Source: Duganella lactea
GTDB lineage: Bacteria > Pseudomonadota > Gammaproteobacteria > Burkholderiales > Burkholderiaceae_D
Length of the DNA stretch: 64,000 nucleotides
Assembly: GCF_009857505.1 (NCBI RefSeq)
Contig: NZ_WWCP01000012.1
Location: 62,001 to 126,000 of the forward strand
Reading direction: 5' to 3'
The position numbers and the translations under genes are program-made. The notes below the pieces were generated by a model. It did not search any database, had not been told where the DNA came from, and saw nothing but the letters and a program-made list of their open reading frames with translations. Positions 9,002-16,758 of this stretch are shown here, in pieces; the stretch's first letter is position 1; the number at the start of each line of letters is the position of its first letter.

Positions 9002-10108
9002 ATGACAAAAACTAAGGTGAAACCGGCCCCGGTACCGGCCGCGCAGATCCGTTCGCAGGCGCCAACCATGGCCGACGTGGCAAAACTGGCTGGCGTATCC
9101 CCGATGACGGTGTCGCGCGTGATGAACGGCGATACCAACGTCCGCGAGAAAACCCGCAACCGTGTCGATGCGGCTGTCGCTGCCCTCAACTACGTCCCCA
9201 ACCAGGCGGCCCGCCGCCTGGCGGGATCGCGCCCGATCCGTGTCGGCTTCCTGTATTCGAATCCATCGGCCGGCTACCTGAGCGAATTCCTGGTCGGCCT
9301 GCTGAACCAGGCCAGCCCGAACAACGTGCAACTGGTGGTGGAAAAATGCGAGGCCGATGAACACGGCGTTGAGCAGGCGCGCCGCCTGATTGCCAATGGC
9401 GTCGACGGCATCATCCTGCCGCCGCCGTTGTGCGACACCCGCAACCTGATCGACCTGATCGCCGCTTCCGGCACGCCTGCCATCACGGTGGCCTGCGGCC
9501 AGCCCGACCCGCGCGTCGGTGGCGTCAGCATCGACGATTACCAAGCCGCTTACGCGATGACGTGCCACCTGATCGCGCTGGGCCACCAGCGCATCGGCTT
9601 CGTCATCGGCCACCCTAACCAGAGCGCCAGCGCGCGCCGTCTGGCCGGCTTCAAGGCCGCGCTCGCGGACAAACACATGCAACTGGCGCCAGAGCTGGTG
9701 GTGCAAGGCCAGTTCACCTACCGTTCCGGCCTGGACGCGGCGGAAAACCTGCTGTCGCAGGAACAGCGCCCGACCGCCATCTTCGCCAGCAATGACGACA
9801 TGGCGGCGGCGGCGGTGGCCATCGCCCACCGCCTGGGCCTCGACGTGCCGGGCGACCTGACGGTGGCCGGCTTCGACGATACCGCGCTGGCGACCACCAT
9901 CTGGCCGGAACTGACCACGGTACGCCAGCCGATCGCCGACATGGCCGAAGAAGCCGTGCAGTTCCTGGTGCGCCTGATCCGCGCCCAGCGCAACGGCACA
10001 CCGGAAACGCCGCACCACGTGGTGATGGAACACATACTGGTGCGTCGCCAGTCCGACGCCGCACCGCGCCTGCGCCCGTCGACCAAAATCGCCGGCAAAG
10101 CCAAATAA
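9002..10108 (+). CDS. LacI-family transcriptional regulator
   Basis: A 368-residue regulator. The N-terminal LacI helix-turn-helix covers about residues 21-70 (MADVAKLAGVSPMTVSRVMNG ... LNYVPNQAARRLAG, including the hinge helix). A periplasmic-binding-protein-like sugar-sensing domain follows (IRVGFLYSNPS, GVDGIILPPPLCD, ALGHQRIGFVIGHP, AIFASNDDMAAAAV, VAGFDDT). The frame continues upstream to 8954, but ATG 9002 has AGAGGA immediately upstream and is chosen. The gene lies 57 bases after aguA and 19 bases before an esterase gene in the same direction, so it is the likely local controller of xylan use, responding to a xylo- or aldouronic oligosaccharide (inferred). Confidence 0.93.
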   Translation: MTKTKVKPAPVPAAQIRSQAPTMADVAKLAGVSPMTVSRVMNGDTNVREKTRNRVDAAVAALNYVPNQAARRLAGSRPIRVGFLYSNPSAGYLSEFLVGLLNQASPNNVQLVVEKCEADEHGVEQARRLIANGVDGIILPPPLCDTRNLIDLIAASGTPAITVACGQPDPRVGGVSIDDYQAAYAMTCHLIALGHQRIGFVIGHPNQSASARRLAGFKAALADKHMQLAPELVVQGQFTYRSGLDAAENLLSQEQRPTAIFASNDDMAAAAVAIAHRLGLDVPGDLTVAGFDDTALATTIWPELTTVRQPIADMAEEAVQFLVRLIRAQRNGTPETPHHVVMEHILVRRQSDAAPRLRPSTKIAGKAK

Positions 10109-10127
10109 CCCAACTAACGCACACACC

Positions 10128-11636
10128 ATGAAAAAAGCCGGTCTGCTGTTGCTCTCTTCCCTGTTTGCCCTGTCGGCAAGCGCCGCGCCGCGCGCCACCA
10201 CCGCCACCGGCGTGGTGGAAGGCGTATCCGAAGCATCGGGCGTTACCGCGTACAAGGGCATTCCGTATGCGGCGGCGCCGGTGGGCCAACTGCGCTGGAA
10301 GGCGCCGCAGCCGGCCGCGAAATGGCAAGGCACGCGCAAGGCGGACCACTTCGGCGCGCGCTGCATGCAGCCGTCGCTGTTTTCCGACATGGTATTCCGC
10401 TCCGACGGCATGAGCGAGGACTGCCTGTTCCTCAACGTCTGGACGCCGGCCAAGTCGCCAAAAGAGAAGCTGCCGGTGCTGGTCTACTTCTACGGCGGCG
10501 GCTTTGCGGCGGGCGACGGTTCCGAGCCGCGCTACGACGGCGAGAGCATGGCCGCCAAGGGCGTGGTCACGCTGACCATCAACTACCGCCTCAACGTGTT
10601 CGGCTTCCTGGCCCACCCGGAGCTGACCAAGGAAGCGACACACCACTCGTCCGGCAACTACGGCCTGATGGACCAGGCGATGGCGCTGCAATGGGTGAAG
10701 AAGAACATCGCGGCTTTCGGCGGCGATCCGTCGCGCGTGACCATCGCCGGTGAATCGGCCGGCTCGTTCTCGGTCAGCGCGCAGATGATCAACCCGCAGG
10801 CCAAGGGTCTGTTCGCCGGCGCCATCGGCGAAAGCGGCTCGCTGCTCGGCCTGACGCCGCCAATGCCGCTGGCCGCCGCCGAAGGCATGGGCACCAGCTT
10901 CGCCCAGGCGGCCAACGCGCCGACGCTGAAAGAACTGCGCGCCCTGCCCGCCCAGCAGGTGCTGGATGCGCTGAAAACAGCGAAGACGTGGTTCTTTGCT
11001 ATCCAGGACGGTTATGTGATCCCGCGCTCGCCGGTCGCCATCTTCGCGGCGGGCGAACAGGCCAAGGTGCCGCTGCTGGCGGGCTGGAACTCCTACGAGG
11101 GCCACTACAAGCAAATCCTCGGCGACGCCGAACCAACGGCGGAAAACTTCAGCGCCGCGCTGCAAAAAATCTACGGCGAGCAGGCCTCCGCCGCGCGGCA
11201 AGCCTACAGCGGCGACATCAAACAGGCGGCGACGGAACTGGCCAGCGACCGCTTCATCGGCTACAGCACCTGGAAGTGGATCGACAGCCACGCCCGCACC
11301 GGCGGCAAACCGACCTACCGCTACTACTACACGCGTCCACGTCCAGGCCAGGAAGGCGCCAGCCACTCCGTGGAAATCGAATACGCGATGGGCAACCTGG
11401 CCGGCAACAAGACCTATGCGTGGACCGCCGAGGATTACGCGCTGTCGACGCAGATGCAGGGTTATTTCGCCAACTTCATCAAAACCGGCAACCCGAATGG
11501 CGCCGGCCAGCCGGAGTGGCCGCAAGCCAGCGCCGGCGCGGGTTCGAAGCTGATGCAACTGGATGTGCCGTCCAAAGCCGTCACCGCCACCGACGACGCC
11601 CACTACCAGTTCCAGGAAACCCAGGCCAAGCACTAA
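10128..11636 (+). CDS. type-B carboxylesterase (alpha/beta hydrolase), secreted
   Basis: A 502-residue protein with a Sec signal ending ASA-AP. It has the type-B carboxylesterase pattern: YKGIPYAAAPVGQLRW near the start, SEDCLFLNVWTP, the oxyanion segment YFYGGGF, the nucleophile elbow GESAGS with S210, and the His segment GASHSVEIEYAMGN. Para-nitrobenzyl or feruloyl/acetyl ester activity is typical of the family. Position in the xylan locus suggests removal of acetyl or feruloyl groups from xylan, which is an inference. It follows the LacI gene by 19 bases with only a weak ribosome-binding site, so it is probably co-transcribed. Confidence 0.88.
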   Translation: MKKAGLLLLSSLFALSASAAPRATTATGVVEGVSEASGVTAYKGIPYAAAPVGQLRWKAPQPAAKWQGTRKADHFGARCMQPSLFSDMVFRSDGMSEDCLFLNVWTPAKSPKEKLPVLVYFYGGGFAAGDGSEPRYDGESMAAKGVVTLTINYRLNVFGFLAHPELTKEATHHSSGNYGLMDQAMALQWVKKNIAAFGGDPSRVTIAGESAGSFSVSAQMINPQAKGLFAGAIGESGSLLGLTPPMPLAAAEGMGTSFAQAANAPTLKELRALPAQQVLDALKTAKTWFFAIQDGYVIPRSPVAIFAAGEQAKVPLLAGWNSYEGHYKQILGDAEPTAENFSAALQKIYGEQASAARQAYSGDIKQAATELASDRFIGYSTWKWIDSHARTGGKPTYRYYYTRPRPGQEGASHSVEIEYAMGNLAGNKTYAWTAEDYALSTQMQGYFANFIKTGNPNGAGQPEWPQASAGAGSKLMQLDVPSKAVTATDDAHYQFQETQAKH

Positions 11637-11652
11637 AAAAGGTTTGTATTTT

Positions 11653-11693
11653 ATTGTATCAGCAGGTAATCGATTGAAAACCTGCTATACAAT
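11653..11693. promoter_or_regulatory. long interrupted hairpin / dyad upstream of the M1 peptidase
   Basis: Outer arms ATTGTA/TACAAT and inner arms AGCAGGT/ACCTGCT are separated by small bulges and a 12-base loop. It lies just after the esterase stop and 30 bases before the M1 peptidase start. It could be a terminator (no strong T-run), an operator dyad, or part of the M1 gene's leader. Confidence 0.5.
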
Positions 11694-11697
11694 TTAT

Positions 11698-11712
11698 CCT
11701 CTTATCAAGAGG
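11698..11712 (+). promoter_or_regulatory. short hairpin that includes the ribosome-binding site of the M1 peptidase
   Basis: CCTCTT-ATC-AAGAGG is a perfect 6-bp stem with a 3-base loop. The right arm carries the AGAGGA Shine-Dalgarno of the gene starting at 11723. In mRNA this would partly hide the site and could give temperature- or factor-dependent translation. Confidence 0.5.
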
Positions 11713-11722
11713 AAACACTCCG

Positions 11723-14068
11723 ATGCAAAAGAAGCTTGGCTTACTGGCCCTCTGCCTTACGGTGTCCGCCTACGCGGCGGAACCATTCGACGACAAATTC
11801 CGTCAACTCGAAGAAATCCTGCCGACGCCCAACGCCTACCGCACCGCCTCCGGTGCGCCGGGCCACGCCTACTGGCAGCAGCGGGCCGACTACACCATCC
11901 GCGCCACGCTGGACGAAGCCAAGCGCGCCATCACCGGCAGTGAGCAGATCACCTATCACAATCAATCGCCGGACACGCTGAGCTACCTGTGGGTGCAGCT
12001 GGACCAGAACATCTACAAGAAGGACTCCGACGCCCGCATGATGCTCACCCAGCCTTCGCGCGAGGCGTGGGCCAAGTCGTCGTCGCCGGAAGACGGCTAC
12101 AAGTTCGAAGGGATGCGTGGCATCCTGGCCGGCCGCGAGTTCGAGGGCGGCTTTCAGATCAAGACCGTGGCCGCCGGCGGCCAGCCGCTGAAATACGTCA
12201 TCAACCGCACCATGATGCGCATCGACCTGCCGCAGCCGCTGAAGGCTGGCGACAAGTTCGTGTTCAATATCGACTGGTCCTACAACATCAACGAGCAAAA
12301 AGTGCTGGGCGGCCGTTCCGGCTACGAGCACTTTGACGAAGACAAGAACGACCTGTTTGAAATCGCCCAGTGGTTCCCGCGCATGGCGGCCTACTACGAC
12401 GTCTACGGCTGGCAGCACAAGCAGTTCCTCGGCACCGGCGAATTCACGCTGGAATTCGGCGACTACGACGTGCAGCTGACCGTCCCCGCCGACCACGTGG
12501 TGGCCTCCACCGGCGCACTGCAAAACCCGAACGACGTGCTGACCGCTACCCAGCGCCAGCGCCTGGAAAAGGCGAAGACCGCGACCGCGCCAGTGGTCAT
12601 CGTCACCCAGGAAGAGGCCACCCAGGCCGAGAAATCGCGCAGCACCGCCACCAAGACCTGGCACTTCAAGGCCAACAACGTGCGCGATTTCGCCTGGGCG
12701 TCGAGCCGCAAGTTCATCTGGGATGCGCAAGGCTACAAGAAGGATACGACCGACGTCATGGCGATGTCCTACTATCCGAAGGAAGGCAATCCGCTGTGGG
12801 GCAAGTACAGCACCCAGGCCATCATCCACACCATCGACAAGTACAACAAGTACAGCTTCGACTACCCGTATCCGACCGCGATCTCGGTCAACGGCCCGGT
12901 GGGCGGCATGGAATACCCGATGATCTCCTTCAACGGCCCGCGCCCGACCAAGGACAAGAAGACCGGCCAGCTGACCTGGTCGCAGCAGACCAAGTATGGC
13001 CTGATCGGCGTGATCATCCACGAGGTGGGCCACAACTACTACCCGATGATCATCAACTCCGACGAGCGTCAGTGGACCTGGATGGATGAAGGCCTGAACA
13101 CCTTCGTGCAGTACCTGGCGGAGCAGGAATGGGAAGACGGCTATCCATCGCGCCGTGGCGAACCGCGCAACATCGTGGACTACATGAAGAGCGAGCACCA
13201 GGTGCCGATCATGACCAACTCGGAGTCCCTGCTCCAGGTGGGTAACAACGCCTACGCCAAGCCGGCCACTGGCCTGAACATCCTGCGCGAGACCATTCTG
13301 GGCCGCGAACTGTTCGACTACGCCTTCCGCGAATACGCGCAGCGCTGGAAGTTCAAGCGTCCTACCCCGGCGGACTTCTTCCGCACCATGGAAGACGCCT
13401 CCGGCACGGACCTGGACTGGTTCTGGCGCGGCTGGTTCTACACCACCGATCCGGTTGACATCAGCATCGATGGCATCAACGAGTACGGCATCAGCAGCAA
13501 AAATCCGGAAAAGGAAAAGGCATGGAAAAAAGCGCAGAAGGACGAGCAGCCGCTCTCGGTGTCCGAGCAACGCAACAAGGCGCTGCCGAAGCGCGTGGAT
13601 GCGCATCCGGAGCTGAAGGACTTCTACAACGAGCATGACGAGTTCACCGTCACCAACAAGGACCGCAACAGCTACGCCGAGGCGATCGGGAATCTGGAAC
13701 CGTGGGAGAAGAAGCTGCTGGATCAGGGCAAGCACCTGTACCTGGTGGACTTCTCCAACCTGGGCGGCATGGTGATGCCGCTGATTCTGGAGATTGAACT
13801 CAAGAGCGGCAAGAAGTACATCGAGCGCGTTCCGGCCGAAGTATGGCGCTACTCGCCGAAGAAGATCACCAAGTTGATCGTCACCGACGAGCCGATGGTG
13901 GGCCTGACCCAGGACCCGTATTGGGAAACCGCCGACATCGACACGTCCAACAACTCGTGGCCTCGCAAGGTGACGCAATCGCGGCTGGAACTGTTCAAGA
14001 CCGAGCGCGATAAAAATAACCTGATGCGCGACTTCAATACGCCGCTGAAGAAGGACGATAACAAGTGA
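11723..14068 (+). CDS. M1-family metallo-aminopeptidase, exported
   Basis: A 781-residue protein with a short Sec signal (MQKKLGLLALCLTVSAYA). The gluzincin zinc site is complete: H433, E434 and H437 in HEVGHN, with the third ligand E456 in MDEGLN. The exopeptidase-type GGMEYP segment lies about 45 residues earlier. The N-terminal beta-saddle domain (AKRAITGSEQITYHNQSPDTL) and a charged, poorly conserved C-terminal region follow the pattern of bacterial periplasmic or outer-membrane-associated M1 enzymes. It probably trims peptides outside the cytoplasm. It overlaps the next gene by one base (TGATG). Its leader contains two hairpins, one covering the ribosome-binding site. Confidence 0.9.
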   Translation: MQKKLGLLALCLTVSAYAAEPFDDKFRQLEEILPTPNAYRTASGAPGHAYWQQRADYTIRATLDEAKRAITGSEQITYHNQSPDTLSYLWVQLDQNIYKKDSDARMMLTQPSREAWAKSSSPEDGYKFEGMRGILAGREFEGGFQIKTVAAGGQPLKYVINRTMMRIDLPQPLKAGDKFVFNIDWSYNINEQKVLGGRSGYEHFDEDKNDLFEIAQWFPRMAAYYDVYGWQHKQFLGTGEFTLEFGDYDVQLTVPADHVVASTGALQNPNDVLTATQRQRLEKAKTATAPVVIVTQEEATQAEKSRSTATKTWHFKANNVRDFAWASSRKFIWDAQGYKKDTTDVMAMSYYPKEGNPLWGKYSTQAIIHTIDKYNKYSFDYPYPTAISVNGPVGGMEYPMISFNGPRPTKDKKTGQLTWSQQTKYGLIGVIIHEVGHNYYPMIINSDERQWTWMDEGLNTFVQYLAEQEWEDGYPSRRGEPRNIVDYMKSEHQVPIMTNSESLLQVGNNAYAKPATGLNILRETILGRELFDYAFREYAQRWKFKRPTPADFFRTMEDASGTDLDWFWRGWFYTTDPVDISIDGINEYGISSKNPEKEKAWKKAQKDEQPLSVSEQRNKALPKRVDAHPELKDFYNEHDEFTVTNKDRNSYAEAIGNLEPWEKKLLDQGKHLYLVDFSNLGGMVMPLILEIELKSGKKYIERVPAEVWRYSPKKITKLIVTDEPMVGLTQDPYWETADIDTSNNSWPRKVTQSRLELFKTERDKNNLMRDFNTPLKKDDNK

Positions 14069-14559
14069 TGAAGCGTCGCCTGCGCGTCGTTGCCGCCGTC
14101 ATGCTGGTGTTGACCTGCGTGACGGCCGCCGCCCATAACTTCCACATGGGGATGGCGGACATCAGCTACAACGAGCGCACCGGCAGCAGCGAGATCGTGC
14201 ACACCTACACCGGGCACGATCTCACCGCGCTGCTCACAGAAATCAATGGCCGCCAGATTGATCTCGGCCGGGCCGACAGCGAAGCGGCGTTGCGGCGCTA
14301 CGTGGAACAGCAGTTCACCGTCACCAGGGCGGACGGCAAGCGCCTGCCGCTGCACTGGATCGGCGCCAAGGTGGATGCCGACAGTGTCGTCATTTTTCAG
14401 GAAGTGCCCAAGACCCGGCTGGCCAAAGGCGACCGGATTCACAACGCGGTGCTGATCGACTTCATTCCGTCACAGAGAAACACGGTCAATCTGCAAATCG
14501 GCAGCACAACCAGGACACTCATTTTCGATCAGAAGAACATCGAGCAAATCGCCCCTTAG
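14068..14559 (+). CDS. DUF6702-like periplasmic protein
   Basis: A 163-residue protein with a signal peptide (VVAAVMLVLTCVTAAAH) followed by HNFHMGMADISYNERTGSSE. The phrase H-x-F-x-x-x-x-x-x-I-x-Y-N is typical of DUF6702, a small exported beta-rich family often found beside M1 peptidases. The start ATG at 14068 overlaps the M1 stop codon, so the two proteins are translationally coupled and probably act together. A GTG in frame at 14065 is a weaker alternative. The molecular function of the family is not known to me. Confidence 0.7.
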   Translation: MKRRLRVVAAVMLVLTCVTAAAHNFHMGMADISYNERTGSSEIVHTYTGHDLTALLTEINGRQIDLGRADSEAALRRYVEQQFTVTRADGKRLPLHWIGAKVDADSVVIFQEVPKTRLAKGDRIHNAVLIDFIPSQRNTVNLQIGSTTRTLIFDQKNIEQIAP

Positions 14560-14605
14560 GTTTATTCCGTAGCGGGTATAACTTTACCCTCCTGCGCGTT
14601 CAATA

Positions 14606-15052
14606 ATGGAAAACAGTGCCATGTCACCTTCTTCAAACTGGATCGCCTTTGCGCTTGCCTCTGCGGTGTTCGCCGCGCTGACGGCGATTTTTGGCAAACT
14701 GGGCGTGGTCGGCATCAATTCCAACCTGGCAACGTTTATCCGTACTATCGTCATCTTGGTCGTCATTGCCGGCATCGTGACGCTGCGTGGCGAATGGCGC
14801 AGCCCGGCTGGCATCGGCATGCGCAGCTGGCTATTCCTCGTGTTATCCGCGATCGCCACCGGTCTGTCGTGGCTGTGTTACTACCATGCCTTGCAGCTAG
14901 GCCCGGTCAGCAAGGTCGCGCCGCTCGACAAACTCAGCGTGGCGCTGGCGATTATCCTCGGTGTCTTGTTCCTTGGTGAAACTCTGACCTGGCCAGCCGC
15001 GCTGGGCGCCGCCTTGATCGTCGCCGGTTCTATCATCATGGTAGTGTTCTAG
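14606..15052 (+). CDS. EamA-type small membrane transporter
   Basis: A 148-residue protein with about five hydrophobic segments: AFALASAVFAALTAIFGKLG, TFIRTIVILVVIAGIV, WLFLVLSAIATGLSWLCYY, LSVALAIILGVLFLGE and LGAALIVAGSIIMVVF. The PVSKVAPLDKLSVALAIILG part is typical of the EamA half-size drug/metabolite transporter family, which works as dimers. The substrate is unknown. A second ATG at 14621 has GGAAAA upstream and may be the true start. Confidence 0.8.
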   Translation: MENSAMSPSSNWIAFALASAVFAALTAIFGKLGVVGINSNLATFIRTIVILVVIAGIVTLRGEWRSPAGIGMRSWLFLVLSAIATGLSWLCYYHALQLGPVSKVAPLDKLSVALAIILGVLFLGETLTWPAALGAALIVAGSIIMVVF

Positions 15053-15109
15053 GTGACGCCTAGTCGTCCCCATCCGGCCAGTAGCTGACAGTCACGCGCG
15101 AAAGAAAAT

Positions 15110-15982
15110 ATGACTGCTTTTTATAATTCGGATGTATCAGCAGCCCCAAGGGCATGGTCCAAACATGAGCGTAATTTTCAGGTCGCGTTTGTGGTTTTCT
15201 CCGGCCTCACCGTCCTGGCCGGCACCATAGCGATCATTGGAACAGGGGGAGTGGCGAGCTTATGGTTACGTAATCCGGCGATGTGGTGCGTAACGGTCGC
15301 GCTATGCGCTGGAGTCCGCAGGCTCCGAATGCCCTCACCTTGGGTGGCGGTAATGATGATCGTCGCGCTTGCACTTAGTATATTGGTGGGACCCGATCAG
15401 GCAGGCGTGCATCGCTGGCTCGCCGTCGGCTCTGTGCAACTGAATGTTGCTGCGCTCGTCATGCCCTCTGCAATCTTGCTCACGGATCGCGGAATTCGAG
15501 TGAACGGGCAGCCGGGATATGCGGTTGCCGCGCTGGGGATGGCTGCCACCCTGGCGTGGCAACCGGATATATCCCAGTTGATAGCTTTGATCGCTGCGGC
15601 CATAATGTGGGCCGTTGCGCAGCGCAGTTTCATGTTGCTGCGTTGGATCGTCCCAGTGGCATTAGTTACCTTGCTGATTTGCGCCGGCAGGCCAGATCCG
15701 CTCGATTCAGTGCCTCACGTCGAGGGTATTTTTCATTTGGCTGCAGAAGTTTCACCCATTCTGGCGTTCTGCGGCGGAGCCTGTTTATTACTCACATCCC
15801 TCAGCCCTTGGTTTCTTGCGAATGACGTGAACAAGCGTCCCGCAGCTGCGGGATTAGCGACGTATTTTTTGGTGTCCGGTTTTGCCTATTTGTATGGCGC
15901 GTTCCCGGTGCCACTGGCAGGTTATGGCATCAGCTTCATTCTCGGCTGGCTAATCGGGGCTACAGCTCTGGTAATGAAGTAA
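15110..15982 (+). CDS. divergent FtsW/RodA (SEDS)-like integral membrane protein, function unknown
   Basis: A 290-residue protein with about eight hydrophobic segments. GVHRWLAVGSVQLN resembles the G-x-x-RWI-x-LG-x-x-x-x-QPSE segment of SEDS glycosyltransferases, and AWQPDISQLIALIAAAIMW resembles the following QPD-(L/F)-G-T helix. The loop carrying the catalytic Asp of FtsW/RodA is not recognisable, and the protein is about 80-100 residues shorter than those enzymes. It is therefore probably a degenerate paralogue, not an active peptidoglycan polymerase. The DNA is less GC-rich than its neighbours and it sits beside a zone of broken genes. The SEDS relationship is my reading of two motifs only. 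Confidence 0.6.
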   Translation: MTAFYNSDVSAAPRAWSKHERNFQVAFVVFSGLTVLAGTIAIIGTGGVASLWLRNPAMWCVTVALCAGVRRLRMPSPWVAVMMIVALALSILVGPDQAGVHRWLAVGSVQLNVAALVMPSAILLTDRGIRVNGQPGYAVAALGMAATLAWQPDISQLIALIAAAIMWAVAQRSFMLLRWIVPVALVTLLICAGRPDPLDSVPHVEGIFHLAAEVSPILAFCGGACLLLTSLSPWFLANDVNKRPAAAGLATYFLVSGFAYLYGAFPVPLAGYGISFILGWLIGATALVMK

Positions 15983-16050
15983 GGCTACATGCCTGGCTTG
16001 ACACACCCTCACCTCCACCCTCCCTACCTGACTACTAATAGAGGTACACG

Positions 16051-16131
16051 ATGCGCGATGCTACCCGGTACCAGTTTCCCCATTTCCTAGAAATTCCCAC
16101 TCGCTGGATGGACAACGATGCATACCCGTGA
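16051..16131 (+). pseudogene. 5' remnant of an acyl-CoA thioesterase gene
   Basis: After a GAGG ribosome-binding site the frame reads 26 codons including FPHFLEIPTRWMDNDAY and then a TGA. That sequence is the conserved N-terminus of 4-hydroxybenzoyl-CoA-thioesterase-like hot-dog proteins, which continue with GHVNN at this point. Homology stops after the Tyr codon (about 16125), so everything downstream has been lost. The remaining DNA up to 16217 shows nothing else recognisable. Confidence 0.7.
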
Positions 16132-16217
16132 AAATTTTGTGTTTTTGCGTTTTCACACAGCCTCGGGCGGATGCTGCCAGCCATCAATCGGACGCTGTGT
16201 GTCAGGTCGAGTATGAG

Positions 16218-16752
16218 CTATTCCTCATTAAGCATGGCGAAGCCGCGCTGGTGCCATGTCGGGTAAGCCGGCGGCGCATCGCTGCCCTGCTCTAGCAGCG
16301 CATTCTGCTCCGGCGTCAGCGACCAGCCGGTGGCGCCGATATTCTCGATCAACGGCTTCTCATCGCGCGCGCCGATGATGACGCTGGAAACCGTCTTCTT
16401 CCCCAGCAGCCGTTTCAGCACAATCTGCGGTATCGATTTACCGGTCTGCCCAGCCACCACCTCCAGCGCCTCGACGATGCGAAACAGGCGCTCCTCCTCG
16501 AAATGCGGACCAGTGCCAGCAATATCGTGCGCGCGCGTGAGCGGTTTGGCCGGTTGGCCGCGCCGGATCTTGCCGGTCAGCTGGCAAGCAACGCCAACTC
16601 GCGCCGAGGATTTGTTCGGCCAGTCCGTCCGAGTACACGTCGGCGGTGGCGAACATCGACACGCCGTGGTCGAGACACACATCGATCAGGCGCGACGCAC
16701 CGCCGACGTCGGTGCCGCCTCAGGCTTTGAAGAAGTCATTGCCGCCGCCGAA
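16218..16752 (-). pseudogene. aldo/keto reductase remnant (truncated, nonsense codon, internal deletion with frame change)
   Basis: Reading down from 16752, frame one gives FGGGNDFFKA, then TGA where family members have Trp, then GGTDVGGASRLIDVCLDHGVS and TADVYSDGLAEQILGA. These are the strand/helix and DxxYSDG catalytic-Tyr region of an aldo/keto reductase. The homology then jumps, in another frame, to LTGKIRRGQPAK and runs to the normal C-terminus (SSVIIGARDEKPLIENIGA; YPTWHQRGFAMLNEE). About half of the barrel and the first strand are missing. The 5' end stops within ten bases of the stop codon of the neighbouring histidine kinase, marking a rearrangement joint. Confidence 0.8.
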
Positions 16753-16758
16753 GCATTG

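Noticed and set aside
9714..11633. 639-codon antisense frame over the LacI and carboxylesterase genes
   Set aside because: It spans two well-supported plus-strand genes and the translation is repetitive and featureless.
11741..13978. 745-codon minus-strand frame over the M1 peptidase
   Set aside because: Shadow frame; the plus strand carries the complete zinc site.
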